Part shown: positions 10,776 to 21,625 of the stretch, in pieces
How the letters are laid out: each line of letters starts with the position of its first letter
How positions within the stretch are numbered: the stretch's first letter is position 1
DNA from: Dipteris shenzhenensis
Taxonomy: Eukaryota > Polypodiophyta > Polypodiopsida > Gleicheniales
Assembly: GCA_047967505.1 (NCBI GenBank)
Contig: CM106540.1
Length of the DNA stretch: 64,000 nt
Strand: one strand, 5' to 3'
The notes under the pieces: model-generated
Seen by the model: the letters and a program-made list of their open reading frames with translations, nothing else
The model's database searches: none
Told to the model about the DNA's origin: nothing
Made by a program: the position numbers and the translations under genes

Positions 10776-11050
10776 TCTTCTTTGAAGGAGTACGAAAAAA
10801 GGGTGTTCTATCATTTTTGCCTCTTTCTCTACCTTATTGGAGTATAAAGAACCAACTTCAAAAGAAAGGACACATAGTTTCAAGGTGATGAAGTGATTTT
10901 GCTTTGAAAGTTGTCTCTTCATTACGTTTTTATCTCACAAGTCATCTATGTGTTTGTTGCAAAAGGTAGAGAGGAAGAGGAGATAGAGGTTTATGATATC
11001 TAGAGCCATAAGATTATTTTGACATTTGCTTCTTCTCTGGTATAGGAGGG
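10776..11050. repeat. Right arm of the ~265-bp inverted repeat
   Basis: Reverse complement counterpart of 8431-8693. It ends with CTCTGGTATAGGAGG followed by GA-rich sequence, mirroring the CT tract beside the left arm. Confidence 0.75.
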
Positions 11051-11272
11051 ATAGAGAGAGGGGGAGAGACCCAAGATATGTGCAATATAAGAACCCTCCA
11101 AGATGGAAGATCAATGGGTACCTTTGGAAGTTTAGAACAAAGAAGGCCCTCACTTCTACACATCCCCAATGGTATAAATGCACCCTTATCGTAAATACTC
11201 TCTAACCTTGGTAAAGGTTCCTATTTGAACTTTAACACGTAGAATACTCGATGGGTAGATTCGAAAAATGCA

Positions 11273-12680
11273 TTCACGGAGAGAAGAAAGGAAAAATTCT
11301 TAAGATTCATGAAGTTCAACAAGCTCAAAGACCCAAAAAATTACTACCACGAATAGGTTCTTCTATACTATCCACTGGTAAGAGATGAGGAGGAGCAACT
11401 AAAAATGCATGGGAGCTAGAGGAATGCATACTTTGCATCAGAGACTGCAATAGAGAAGAACAGAAGGAAATACAACTATGACTATAATGAGAAAGAGGAC
11501 ATTTGCAACATGTGCAAACGACATGGGACTCTTCAACGAGAATAATGACATATCACCACAGTTCAATGCGAGTAAAGATGACAATTCATATGATATTATT
11601 TTAGATATGCCAACATTGTCGAGACCTTCTATGAGCGACAACTTTGTTATCCCTACTATGAAAGAGTAAGTTCTTATGGACAAGAGTGAGTACTTCCAAA
11701 ACATATGTTTGTTGAATGAGGAGTAGCGACAATAGTTTGACGACATTATGTTGCAAAAAAACCGACATCCTCAAGAGAGGATAGACTTGTTCCTCGCTCG
11801 AGGGGCTGGGAGAGGCAAGACATACCTTTTGCAATTGGAATACCTAAACAAAATGTGTTTTTGTCTAGTACCACTTGATCGCACGTTCCCTCACTTGTAC
11901 TGCACTAACTCTCAAATGAGAAAAAACAATGACTTTGTGCTAGAGCACTGCAAAGGATGAAAGCATGTGCTCCTAGAAAAGGACAACTTCTCCACTACAG
12001 CCTATAACAAGGGAAAACTTCCTAACCATCCCAAAAACATGTGTGGACTACATACCAGTGGAGGGTATGCTCGTCGAGCTATGTTTGGACAATTTCAACA
12101 TGAAAGATGGGCTAGTGAATGGTGCTAAAGGTGTGTTCATGACGGAGTCCACATACATGGGAAGAGACATAGTTTGGATAATATTTCCTTCCAAGGACAT
12201 CGGAGGCCATGCTTGAAAAGACAACATTCACGCTTACGAAGACAACATTTGTTCAAAATGGACACCTATGTTTAAAATTGTGAAGGAGGTGTAGATAGGC
12301 TCATCAAGAACAAGCATTCTTACTCGAGAGTAGTTTCCTATTTAACCAAAAGCTACCAAGATGATACACAAGGCACAAGAACTAACATTGCAATGACTTG
12401 CATTTTTCCCAAAAGGAGTGTTGCATGGTCACGGTTTGGCATACAACACCTTGTCGCACATGAGAGAAATAGAGAATTTGTACTTGTTGGAGCCAATTAC
12501 AAACAATAATTTCCAAATTGATAATGACGAGCACAAGGAGATGCAAAGAATCAACACCAAAGCATCTTGGACAACATTGGATTCTATAGACCACCAAAAC
12601 AACATCTTGCACAAGATCTTGCTCACATCAAGATCACTATCAAATATATCGATGACATTAAGGAAACCAAAAAGCTGATG
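11273..12680 (+). pseudogene. Helitron/Helentron PIF1-like helicase relic
   Basis: Protein landmarks appear in helicase order across changing frames. FLRFMKFNKLKDPKNYYH near 11320 is the conserved segment before the helicase core. IEKNRRKYNYDYNEKED lies near 11450. The core begins with FDDIMLQKNRHPQERIDLFL and a Walker A region GAGRGKT (11740-11820; GAGTGKT is usual). MKDGLVNGAKGVF near 12105 and VWIIFPSKDIG near 12175 match the late helicase motifs. KGVLHGHGLAYNTLSHMRE (12412-12475) and LYLLEPITNNNF correspond to the GL-Y-ALSR-R and LYLLSPL motifs. Several stops and frameshifts separate them. No Rep (HUH) domain was found upstream, so the 5-prime part is missing. Confidence 0.8.
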
Positions 12681-13272
12681 GATTGAAGCATTATCTACCT
12701 ACAAGAAACACGAGCCAAAAAACACCAACACCTTGCACCACAAGGGTTTGCCATAATACACAATTACTCCCACCCAAGACAATGCACACTAATAAGAAAA
12801 TACCTTTCAATACATTCAACGAATGCATATGTGCAACAAGGGGTCAAAATAATAGCCATCCACATAACAATACACAGTAAAAAGCTACACATTTTCAATA
12901 TATATGGATCACCCTCTAAAAAATGCAATATGTTCCTGAATTACCTTCATAGCATACTCGTAGATGCATGTGCAGCAGACTCGTTCAAAATACTCTTAGG
13001 CAACTTCAACATTGAATGAGCAAAAAATCGCCCATTCTACAAAGTTGCAACAAATGATGCACTCAGTCAATCTTCAAATTGGATTTTTCGAACCAAAAAC
13101 AATCTAAGGGTCCCACTTGGACCACATTTGGAGCAACATTCCACAAGAATCCATATGCCGCAACACGGCAAAGGCATACTGGACAGATCATTTGATCGAG
13201 TACGCATACATCTACTAGAACATTGCATGATCAAACATTGCGCGAAGCAATGCAATCCATTCTGAAGGGCCA
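12640..13272 (+). pseudogene. Endonuclease/exonuclease-phosphatase domain attached to the helicase
   Basis: Directly downstream of the helicase, the frame reads IIYLQETRAKKHQHL (the LQE motif of EEP nucleases, near 12690), then VKIIAIHITIHSKKLHIFNI, then KILLGNFNIE (matching the GDFN motif, near 12990). SHLDHIWSNIPQ and AKAYWTDH (13110-13190) correspond to the SxxDHI and SDH motifs. An APE-like nuclease following a PIF1-type helicase is the arrangement of Helentron/Helitron2 elements. Plant LINE endonucleases usually look different and lie N-terminal to an RT. Stops occur near 12676, 13017 and 13110. Assignment to the Helentron is by adjacency and by the HIW-AYWTDH ending. Assignment to the neighbouring LINE is less likely. 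Confidence 0.65.
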
Positions 13273-13389
13273 TAGTGGGAACCCCACCTTGTTATTCTAG
13301 GTTTGATAAGATCTTTTGATGTACCCTTTGAATTTGATAAGAGAGTCACGGCAAGTAGAAGGTTTTGTCAAAAAAATAACTGACCTATG

Positions 13390-15560
13390 GAGTGGTGAGG
13401 TGGATCCTTCCTGAAAATCCTTGCTCTCATTGGGATAAATCAATTACAATTGTGATAAAGGTTGCAAAGGGGTGGGAGGCTAGACTTAGAATGGAGAGAA
13501 GAACCTTGAATGATTTTTTCATTGAGTGTAGAGCTTCTCTTATGGAAGCTGTGGCCCTGGAGACAAATGATGCTATTCTAACTATAACTCTCTTAATGGA
13601 AGTTAAAGATGAAATCCACGCTCTAGGACTGGAGACGACGGAAAAGGCAAGGGTGTAGAGTATACTGTCATGGTTGTCCTTAGGGGACTGTCCATCCAAA
13701 ATTTTCTTCCAAGCATTGAAATACAATTGCATTCGTTTGACTCACTTGATTGAATTGAAGATCGCCATGACAATATGGTGATTGAATTTTGGCACGTGGC
13801 TGATGTGTTCAAATGGGACCTGTTCGACATTGTGGGGTCCTCAGGGGAGATTTCTCTGCAATGATCTCAATGCCTTGAGGATTTGTTTTCTAGTATTGAA
13901 CCTAGAGTCTCTTCTTAGCCAACTAGTAGTGTTAGCCTATGCATTCGGCACTATCTGTAGCTCACCACATTTGGTCTCCGCACCGATTCTACTCCTAGGC
14001 AGCTATGGTTGGATTCATTACCTATGAAGTGGCTGAAAGAGACATTGTAATCAAATATCTGGGATCTATTAGGCAAATATTTGACTTGTTCCAGGAGAAA
14101 GTGTGGAAAAAGGTGAGGATTCGGCATGGGGCAACTCTAGGGTGGAATGCCAGGGTGATTGTGGTCAAGCATCTTCTTACATTGTCTACCACTTATTTGG
14201 CCATGATTTGGTGCTTTAAGAAATGTCACTTTGGCAGGAAATCGAGAAAATATTCAGGTCCTTTAGATGGGCTGAAGACAAGGCCACCAGAAAATGGCAT
14301 TATATACTATGGGACGCAATGAAAGTTACCAAGGCAGTGGGTGGGCTGGGACTTCTAGATATAGATTTTTGAAATGTTGATCTCCTGAGAAAATAGATAC
14401 CTATGATGTTTCTATGCCGAGCTCCTTGGGTTGAATGCTGCCATTGGTTTCTTCTCAATGCTAAAGGAAAAGAGGTGGGATGGGATCCTGGAAGAAGGTG
14501 TCGTGGTATGATCGTGTGTGCTCCTGGTTCCTGCTAAGGTTGTTGGGTCTGATCTTATTGCTGGTTTGGTAGATGAATGGAAGGATTGTGGTGACCTAAT
14601 GAGATGGAAGGAAAAATTGGATTGAGAGGGCATTCTAGCTTGGTTGAAAGCCTTGGGTGAACATGGGCAGTCACAGTACAGGGAAAAACCATTTCTTCGT
14701 TGGAAATTAGTGTTGTGAGGTCACTCCACAAAAAAGGGATCAGGCATTGGATACATCTATGGGATGCTAGGGAAGCCTTATGGAGATTGTTGTGAGCATT
14801 GAGGGCTCAATATGCTCTCTTAGATAGAGAAGCATCTCTTCTCTTCAAAGTTCTGAGCAATATCCCAAATGGATGGCCTACCAAGTGTATTCCTTTGGAA
14901 AGGTGGAAGGTTAATCTATGGTCAATGGGCTTTGTAGGCTTGAGAAAAATTTCAACTAGGTCTCTCTATAGAAGTTTTATGGGTGACTTCTAGCTCTTAA
15001 CACCAAATGTAGACTTAAAAGATAAAAAATATGGTGTAGAAGAATCATTAGTAATGTGTGGAAAGGGTGGATGTTTGGGAAGGCCGGGTTTTTTTCTTGG
15101 AAGGTAGTACACAATGGCTTCCTCTGAGAGGCCGTATGCATAAATGGTCCAATATCCCTTATGTCCCCTATGTGGGAGATGGTATGAGATACAATGCATC
15201 TAATTTGGGAGTGCTAGGTCCCAAGAAGGGTGTAGAACCAAGACGCTCAATCGGTGCATAAGGTAAGGCTTATGGGTCAGTTTGCTATCCCTATAAATTG
15301 GAAGCTAGTAGTTTTGGGAGACACGAAGGGCCTTCCTTCCACATTGACAACTTGTTGGCTATTCATATGAGCAACAGTCCTATTGGCCATTTAGAGTTTG
15401 CACAATGACCTTGCATTCAAGCAAGAGGTAGGTTTTGTATATAGGGAAAGTGTCCAGGGCACTCGTTGGATCAACCAAAAGCTATGTTGCTAACATGGGT
15501 AGACTGGTATCCAAAAGAGACCCCTCGTTGGGGATGTGCTTTTTTGATCTGCATATGCTA
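13390..15560 (+). pseudogene. LINE (non-LTR retrotransposon) ORF2 relic
   Basis: The frame at 13392-13790 has the linker that precedes LINE RT: VQSILSWLSLGDCPSKIFFQ. Its preceding Gln position is a TAG at 13656-13658. At 14005-14250 comes the post-palm segment (VIKYLGSIRQIF, ARVIVVKHLLTLSTTYLAMIW), then WHYILWDAMKVTKAVGGLGL near 14285-14360. Between about 15020 and 15200 is a zf-RVT-like region (FSWKVVHNGF, then GRMHKWSNIPYV with Cys positions in an alternate frame). Further downstream, INWKLVVLGDTKGLPSTL near 15295 fits the C-terminal tail of plant LINEs. Only about 200 bp separate the linker from the thumb, so most of the RT palm, including the YADD box, is missing. Confidence 0.75.
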
Positions 15561-15607
15561 TGTAGTGTCATCAGGAATCAGAGCTCATTCTGGGTCCCTT
15601 TAGCCTG

Positions 15608-15640
15608 AAAAAATCAAAAAAGGAAAAAAAAAGAAATACC
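15608..15640 (+). other. A-rich 3-prime tail of the LINE relic
   Basis: A run of A with few interruptions (GAAAAAATCAAAAAAGGAAA and on) lies about 50 bp after the last recognisable LINE codons. This is the position and strand expected for a LINE poly(A) tail. Confidence 0.55.
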
Positions 15641-15685
15641 GTCAAGTTTGCATTCAATGAGGATATTTGAGCTACTTGATTATAT

Positions 15686-16056
15686 CTAACATAAAATGCA
15701 AAATTTGGTATTTCTAACATCACCAGTGGGTCCAAAGTGGCCAAAATCCTTAGAAAGGACTTTCACAACACAATAAACAAGCACCTGGAGGCCCAAAAAA
15801 GGCCAAAAAGGCCCAAAAAACCACTTGTGCAATTGAATGCAATTTGGCAAGTTGGCGAGGTGTCCAATGGTATTACCTTGCCAACCAGTCAAATCACATT
15901 GAATTGCACAAGTGGTTTTCTAAGCCTTCTTGGCATTTTTTGGGCCTCCAAGTGCCTATTTTCGGCATTTCAAAAGTCCTTCCAGTGGTTTTGGCCCATT
16001 CCAAACATGCCTTTGATGATGTCAAAAATACCAAATTTTGCACCATGTGTTAGTGG
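15686..16056. mobile_element. Foldback MITE, ~170-bp arms
   Basis: Arms 15687-15857 and 15879-16053 are imperfect reverse complements over almost their whole length. Shared stretches are TGCAAAATTTGGTATTT, GGAGGCCCAAAAAA and AACCACTTGTGCAATT. A loop of only about 20 bp separates them. GATTATAT occurs at 15678-15685 and again at 16057-16064, a candidate 8-bp target duplication of the hAT kind, although the right terminus has four extra bases before it. The internal frames are not genes. Confidence 0.7.
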
Positions 16057-16064
16057 GATTATAT

Positions 16065-16734
16065 TGTATTTTATTATTTTAGAGGAAATAAAAATGAAGA
16101 AATCGTGAATTTCTTTTGGGGCCCCAAAATGAGCTCCCTTTTTTCCTAATGTTTTTCTCTGTCTTGCTTGGGTTAGGTCGCCATGGATTACAGGTAGTTT
16201 GCCCTATAGAATCAGCCACAATTTTAAATTTCCCTTTCCACATAAGAAAAACCATTGTTTTTCCCCAAAAAAATCATTTTTCCACAACTTTTATTGCCTA
16301 AGCTAGTTTTTTTCATTAATGCACTTTTACAAATATTTTTGATTCTTGTTCCAAAAATAATGGTGGTTTTGAATTTGTGCTTTAATTGCCAATAGACAGT
16401 CTTCTAAATTCATGCCTATAATTCCTTTTAAAATAATAATCATATCTATGACGCCATTTATTTTTTTGAAGTCATAGATGCATTTGGAGACAAGTCCAAT
16501 TTGTTTCTCATATTTTATCACAACCCAATTAAATATCATGAGAGGAATCCATAGTAAATGGAAGCTCGGTAAATGGTGCCAATTAGACGAGTTTGTTTAG
16601 GGAGAAAAGGATCTATTCTAGGAGATTTGAATTTTCATTTAGGCATGACAAACAAGATTCAAGTGAGGGAAATGGATACTGGACAAATTGCAAGCATGAC
16701 ATCCATAAAATTCAAGAAAAGGTTATGAATTAAA
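16065..16734. other. AT-rich spacer, nothing recognised
   Basis: Long T and A runs with no coding region, repeat unit or element end that I can support. Confidence 0.5.
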
Positions 16735-17209
16735 TTTTGGAAATACACAACTTTTGAGGTATGCATTCATAGAAATTGAAGACTTGATTCCTACAAACCA
16801 CATTAGGTTGGACTCAAAAATGGCCTCTTGGATTAGTCCCTTAAGATTTGTGATTAGCAAACCAGCCAATGGAAAGGCTTGGGCGTTAAAAGAATGGAGG
16901 ATTCCATATTGGCCTCTCATTGGTGGAGAGTCATCCTTGGTCCCCACTAGGCTTCCACTTGCCTCTCTCTTTTGGAAATACACAACTTTTGAGGTATGCA
17001 TTCATAGAAATTGAAGACTTCATTCCTACAAACCACATTAGGGGAATTTTGGACTCAAAAATGGCCTCTTGGATTAGTCCCTTAAGATTTGTGATTAGCA
17101 AACTAGCCAATGGAAAGGCTTGGGCGTAAAAGAATGGAGGATTCCATATTGGCCTCTCATTGGTGGAGAGTCATCCTTGGTCCCCACTAGGCTTCCACTT
17201 GCCTCTCTT
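16735..17209. repeat. Near-identical tandem duplication, 235-bp period
   Basis: Copy 1 (16735-16969) and copy 2 (16970-17209) run from TTTTGGAAATACACAACTTT to CTTCCACTTGCCTCTC. Only a few changes are seen: TTGATTCC/TTCATTCC, a short insertion near 17041, ACCAGCC/ACTAGCC and one lost T near 17127. The similarity makes this one of the youngest duplications in the window. Confidence 0.9.
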
Positions 17210-17394
17210 GCCCCCACCACCTCTTGAGGCATTTACTCCCCCCTTTCACTTTTGGATGGTCCCCATACCCTCCTAGGCTCTCTTGGTAGGCCCCCAAATC
17301 TGTGACTTTTTTTTCCTTGCAAAAAATAAAAAATTTCCAAAAGTGTCCCTAGCACCCCAAACTCCTCCAAGGAGTCTCCTCAAACTATCCCCAT

Positions 17395-17579
17395 TGACTC
17401 CCCACCTTTCTCTGAGCCTCTTCCTCATCTCTACCTCCTCTCAGTCTCCTCCCAACCTCTTCCTTCTCTCAACCTCCTCTCGGCCTCTCTTCCTCTTCTC
17501 AACCTCCTGTCAGCCTCCTCCTCTCAACCTCTTCCTCCTCCCAACCTCTTTATCTTTGCTTGCTCCTATTCTTTCTACA
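17395..17579 (+). promoter_or_regulatory. CCTCTTCC-rich leader before the 17.6-kb gene
   Basis: Pyrimidine-rich sequence with repeated CAACCTC, CCTCTTCCTC and CTCAACC words directly upstream of the ATG at 17580. CT-rich leaders are common in plant 5-prime UTRs. The open frame extending through it is probably fortuitous. Confidence 0.35.
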
Positions 17580-18072
17580 ATGGTGAAGCACTCCCCTTCC
17601 CCTAGGCCAAAGCTATCAATTCAATCTTGTGTGGGTTGCATTTTAAAGGACAAGAATGATATTTGGGTCCCTCAAGAGTTTAGGTTAATGTCATGGGTCA
17701 CAATGCAACCATATGCAATAGGTCCATTCAATTTTTCTAGAAAGGATAGAGCAAAGAAAGAGAAGCATTGGAAGGGTCGCATTGTTGAGTTTTGTAATAC
17801 AAAAAAAGGACTTAAGGTGAAGGTTTAGCACGTGTACATGGCTCGAGACATGAAGTTGGATCTTGCTAGTCAAACTTGCTTTCCTTCAAATTGTATCTCT
17901 CTTTTACATTAACTTTTTTCATTTTCAGTTCAATTGTGTATTCTAATGATTATATGTGAGCATGTGTTTTGAGAGAGGGTGTCTTGTGGTGATAGTAGAG
18001 GGGGAGGGTGGGAGGGAGAGAGAGAGAGATGGGGGGGTTGAGGGGTGTTAGGGGGAGATAGTAGAGGGGAGA

Positions 18073-18154
<82 letters not shown>

Positions 18155-18740
18155 GTGTGTGTGTGTGAGAGAGAGATAGGTAGAGAGTGAGAGAGACAGA
18201 TTGATTGGCCTATTAACATCTTTCTTTGCTTTCTATGTAGATATATTTCCCTCTACCAAAGTTGAAACCCAGCCTCTGGATAGTCTCACGGGAATATTTC
18301 AAGCTTTCCATCCAAATATTGGGGAATTAATGTTCTGAGGATGAAGTGTTGCCTCCTTGAAAAAGTCTACTATTTTTTTCTATAATTCATGTTACCAAGT
18401 TCCTCGAAGAGAAGATGCATATGGAAGCCTACGTCCTATTCCTCTCCCTAACTTTGATAGTCTAGAATGGCCTCCTCCCGATCCATTCTCTATAGATGAA
18501 TTTAGAATGAAGATGAGATGAGATATTCAATCATCAATGAAGTTTATTTTCGGTTCAAAATCTGTGGGTGTTAGTTGGTTCATGCCCTCCATTACATTTA
18601 TTAATTTTTTTAAATCAGTCTTCATTCATAAGACAAAGACCATGTGGGTATGCAAAGGCCTAGAAAATGAATTTCTTGATAATCTTCTATACCCAATGTG
18701 GGATGTTAGGGAGGGTTTGCAGAAGGGAGAACATTTTTGA
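17580..18740 (+). pseudogene. Unrecognised two-exon gene family, copy 2
   Basis: Exon 1 starts MVKHSPSPRP at 17580 and carries GCILKDKNDIWVPQEF, KEKHWKGRIVEF and HVYMARDMKLDL. It has an in-frame TAG at 17826-17828 where copy 1 has Gln. It ends at 17892 before GTATCT. The intron is 17893-18240, ends TATGTAG, and contains the (GA)n tract. Exon 2 from 18241 reads FPSTKVETQP, SLKKSTIFFY and YGSLRPIPLPNFDSLEWPPP, and aligns with copy 1. There are two stops near 18340. The continuation 18537-18740 (FGSKSVGVSWFMPS, NEFLDNLLYPMWDVREGLQ) has no visible counterpart in copy 1, which is truncated. No named domain was recognised. It may be the 5-prime part of the gene continuing at 19456, but I see no proof of that. 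Confidence 0.55.
18061..18180. repeat. (GA)n tract inside the intron
   Basis: GA dinucleotides run from about 18077 to 18150, followed by GTGTGTGTGTG and more GA. The corresponding intron in the 7-kb copy is only 87 bp, so this tract accounts for much of the 348-bp length here. Confidence 0.9.
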
Positions 18741-19455
18741 TGTATACTTACTAAAGAAAGTATAGTAATAAGATATCAAGTAGTGCAGAGTATTTGCTAC
18801 ATGAGATACGCTTACAGACGTTGGAAAAATAATCATGGCACATGGATACCTATGGATTGTGATGTAGTGGACACCACAAAGGTAGAGGTACATATGCCGA
18901 ATGGGGATATCCAACATCTTGAGGTCACAGGCAGTTGGAGCTTGAAGCACATTTGAGAATACATCACTGTCACCTTTGATGATAGTGATTTTTTCTTTAC
19001 ACTAAATGGGAAGATAATGAGAAAGTGACTCAAAGGAACATAAATGCTTGAGAAATGGAAGCCTCCTTGTAACTTGTCCATTCATACTGGTATTGAATAA
19101 ATGTAATAGTTTTTGAAGTGTGATGTCATTTGTACTGGCAATGAGTATACTTAATAAAATTAGTAGTTTTTTATGTGTGTTGTAATAGTTTTGAAAATAT
19201 GATATAGTTTTTGAAGTGTGTTGTAATAGCACTTGAATAAATGTAAAAGTCTTGAGACTCTCCTCCTCCCTTTTGCAGCAGCTCCTTCCCCCCCTTCTAC
19301 ACGTCACTCTACTCTCCTCCTACTCTTCCTCTTTCCCTCATCTGCTTCTCGTCCTCCCTCTTCCTTGCTACTCTCTCCCTCTCACTGCTCCACCATCTGT
19401 GCCAGCTCTCCCCTACATTTTAGCTTGCATCACTGATACCTCTCTTTGAGTACTC
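18741..19455. other. Spacer between the two plus-strand gene relics
   Basis: Frames such as MPNGDIQHLEV on plus near 18893 are short. The sequence from 19070 to 19240 repeats TAATAGTTTTTGAAGTGTG in variant forms three times. The stretch 19255-19440 is CT/CCT-rich, like the leader of the upstream gene. No exon could be fixed. Confidence 0.4.
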
Positions 19456-21440
19456 ATGGCACCATTCGAGGACATATCTAACAAGTACCATGTGAACCTA
19501 CAACTGGAGGTAGAATATGCAAGCACACGCTCTTTGGGATATAGTGGAACTCCTCAAAGTGTGCTCCACAATCTTCGATTGCAAGGGAAGAGGCATCTTG
19601 AGCTTTGGGTGGATGGAAACTTGTATCCTTCAGACCCTGCCACCCAAAAGAGTCCTCCTTTTCGTACAGTGCATGCTGTTGTTCGGTTTGTTGGCAAGGG
19701 ACATGCTGGATTGCTCGGTTACTGCAATCGATTGAACCATTCTCAGACATTGGCTATGCAAGCAAGCAAGGTGCAGAGAGCCCAAGTAGAAGAACTTGCA
19801 CATTTGGGAAATATTACTATTGTGGCAATGCATAATAGTATGCAGGGTCTCCAATTGCAAAACAAAGAACTCAGTGACAAAGCACATGCACTCGACTTAG
19901 AGCGACATGAATTGGAAGAATCAATCCAAAAGCTTGCTGAAAGCAAACAAGATTTGGAAAGGTCTATCTATGGCCAAGTTCAACGTGCTGTGGAGAGGGA
20001 ACGAGAGAAGTCGACAGAATGAGTACAAAAGTTGAAGGGAACACCTTTGGGATTGAAGGAGAGGAAAAGACAATTGCAATCTATGGATGCATTGTCAACC
20101 AATAGTGGTGCCCGAAAGAGGAGAATACGAGCTGCAAGGTTAGTTCCCCAAATTTTCAATGAAATTTCTTACTCCAAAATATTTGTGGTGTTGCATTCTT
20201 TCCACTAAGACTCATTTGTACTCTACTTTAGGAATTTCATGGAGGATGTGATGGGAACAATGGAAATGGATGATAGTGATCCTTCATATGTTCTAAGAAG
20301 TTTAATAAAGCAAAGTGATGTCATGGAAGTGTTGAAGGACCCTAGACAAAAAGGGCTACATAAACAAGTTGCTGGAGAGGTAATGAAGGATTTCAAGGGC
20401 CTCTTGCAAGCAAAGGAGGTGCTTGGAGCTTGTGATGCTACTGGTGTAAGTCGTGAAGCTTACAACTCTGTTTTTAAAATTTTCAAGTCTACTATGGATG
20501 AAAAGTATAAGATATCTACAATGCCATTTCCAACACCGTGGTCTGTAAGGCTTGCATGTCAAGAAACAAACCAATGTGCTAGAGAAAAGCTTGGAGGATA
20601 CCATTGTGTAAGTGGCACAATGACTTGGAAGAATAAAAAGAAATCTGGCATCCAAACGTTTGAGATGAATGCTTTCAATAATGTTTACGTGGATGTAGAG
20701 AATTTGCAGAGAGCCATGGTCAAATTCTATGGGATGAGAGAAGAAGGTAAAGAAATTCCCTCTTCATATTCAACTTTATTTCTTCTCATTTCTATATCCT
20801 TACTGTATTTCTCTTTCATTGTACAAATGGCAAGCTAGTATTTGTTATAAAAATGGATGAAGCTCAGTTGGTAAAAGAGCACAAGCTAGAGAGGGTGAGC
20901 ATTTGTATTATGAATGGTGCCGTGCGTTTTGCTCAAGGGGACGAGGAAGTTGAGCAGGGTTTCTTAGTCCAATTTGAGAAGGACATATGGTGGCTTGCAA
21001 CCTTTGAGAACCCAAAGGAGTGCCACGAGACATTGAAGTGGGTTTTGGAGAGAACCAACATCCCATCGATTATTCAAAGACAAGAGGCAGGGCAAACATT
21101 AATAGTGGATGGGCATGGAACGTTTCAAGTTGAATGGCATCTAGCTGGTGATTTGAAGATCCTCAAGTGCTTGTATGGTTGTGATATAGGTGCAGATGCA
21201 AAATGGACATGCTTGTATTGCACCCACTCTCAGAAGATGCAAAAGGGAAGCCTACAGTGGGAAAATGGCATCCTTTCTTGCAACCAAAGTGCAGCCTTTG
21301 ATCATCACAAAAAGGATCCTACGTGGGACCCCATTCTACCAATTCCATTGGAGCAGGTACATGTGTGTACTTTGCATGCTGAACTGCATATACTTGATAA
21401 GTTACTCTATCTCCATCTAGTTTATGCTTGGAATTTGAAA
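19456..21440 (+). pseudogene. Unrecognised three-exon gene with coiled coil and CxxC/HLAGD region
   Basis: Exon 1 (19456-20138) encodes MAPFEDISNKYHV, a central segment (GKGHAGLLGYCNRLNHS) and a charged coiled coil (about residues 100-188). It has one in-frame TGA at 20020-20022 and then continues to a donor AG/GTTAGT. Intron 1 is 20139-20231 (93 bp). Exon 2 (20232-20746) starts NFMEDVMGTMEMDD and includes TMPFPTPWSVRLACQ. Intron 2 is 20747-20838 (92 bp, GTAAAG to CTAG). Exon 3 (from 20839) includes SICIMNGAVRFAQGDEE, VDGHGTFQVEWHLAGDLKIL, WTCLYCTHSQ and CTLHAELHILDKLLYLHL. Both junctions keep the frame. The HLAGDLK plus CxxC arrangement recalls transposase-like proteins of unknown class, but I cannot name the family. 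The 3-prime end is lost where 21.45 kb begins. Confidence 0.6.
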
Positions 21441-21451
21441 TTAACTAGAGC

Positions 21452-21562
21452 ATCAAAGTCAATGACACTTTTGATACATCATCAAAAGTGTCATTCGAGA
21501 GCCAACATAGCACCTCATCCTCTTGGAGACCAGTTTCTTTCATCACTTCCAATAGGGTAAGG
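21452..21562. repeat. Partial copy of the 22-kb pseudogene
   Basis: About 110 bp match 22032-22140 in the same orientation (CATAGCACCTCATCCTCTTG, GACCAGTTTCT, CAATAGGGTAAGG). An extra inserted TTTTGATA lies near the start. It abuts the end of the preceding exon and probably caused the loss of that exon's continuation. Confidence 0.8.
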
Positions 21563-21625
21563 AATTCCAATAGCTGTGGCAGAATGTCTTGGGTTTACAA
21601 TCATAAAATTTGGTTGGGTTTTCTA

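Noticed and set aside
12640-13272. Endonuclease domain as the N-terminus of the neighbouring LINE
   Set aside because: The HIWSN/AYWTDH ending and direct continuity with the helicase fit Helentron nucleases better; plant LINE endonucleases have other motifs. Kept as an alternative.
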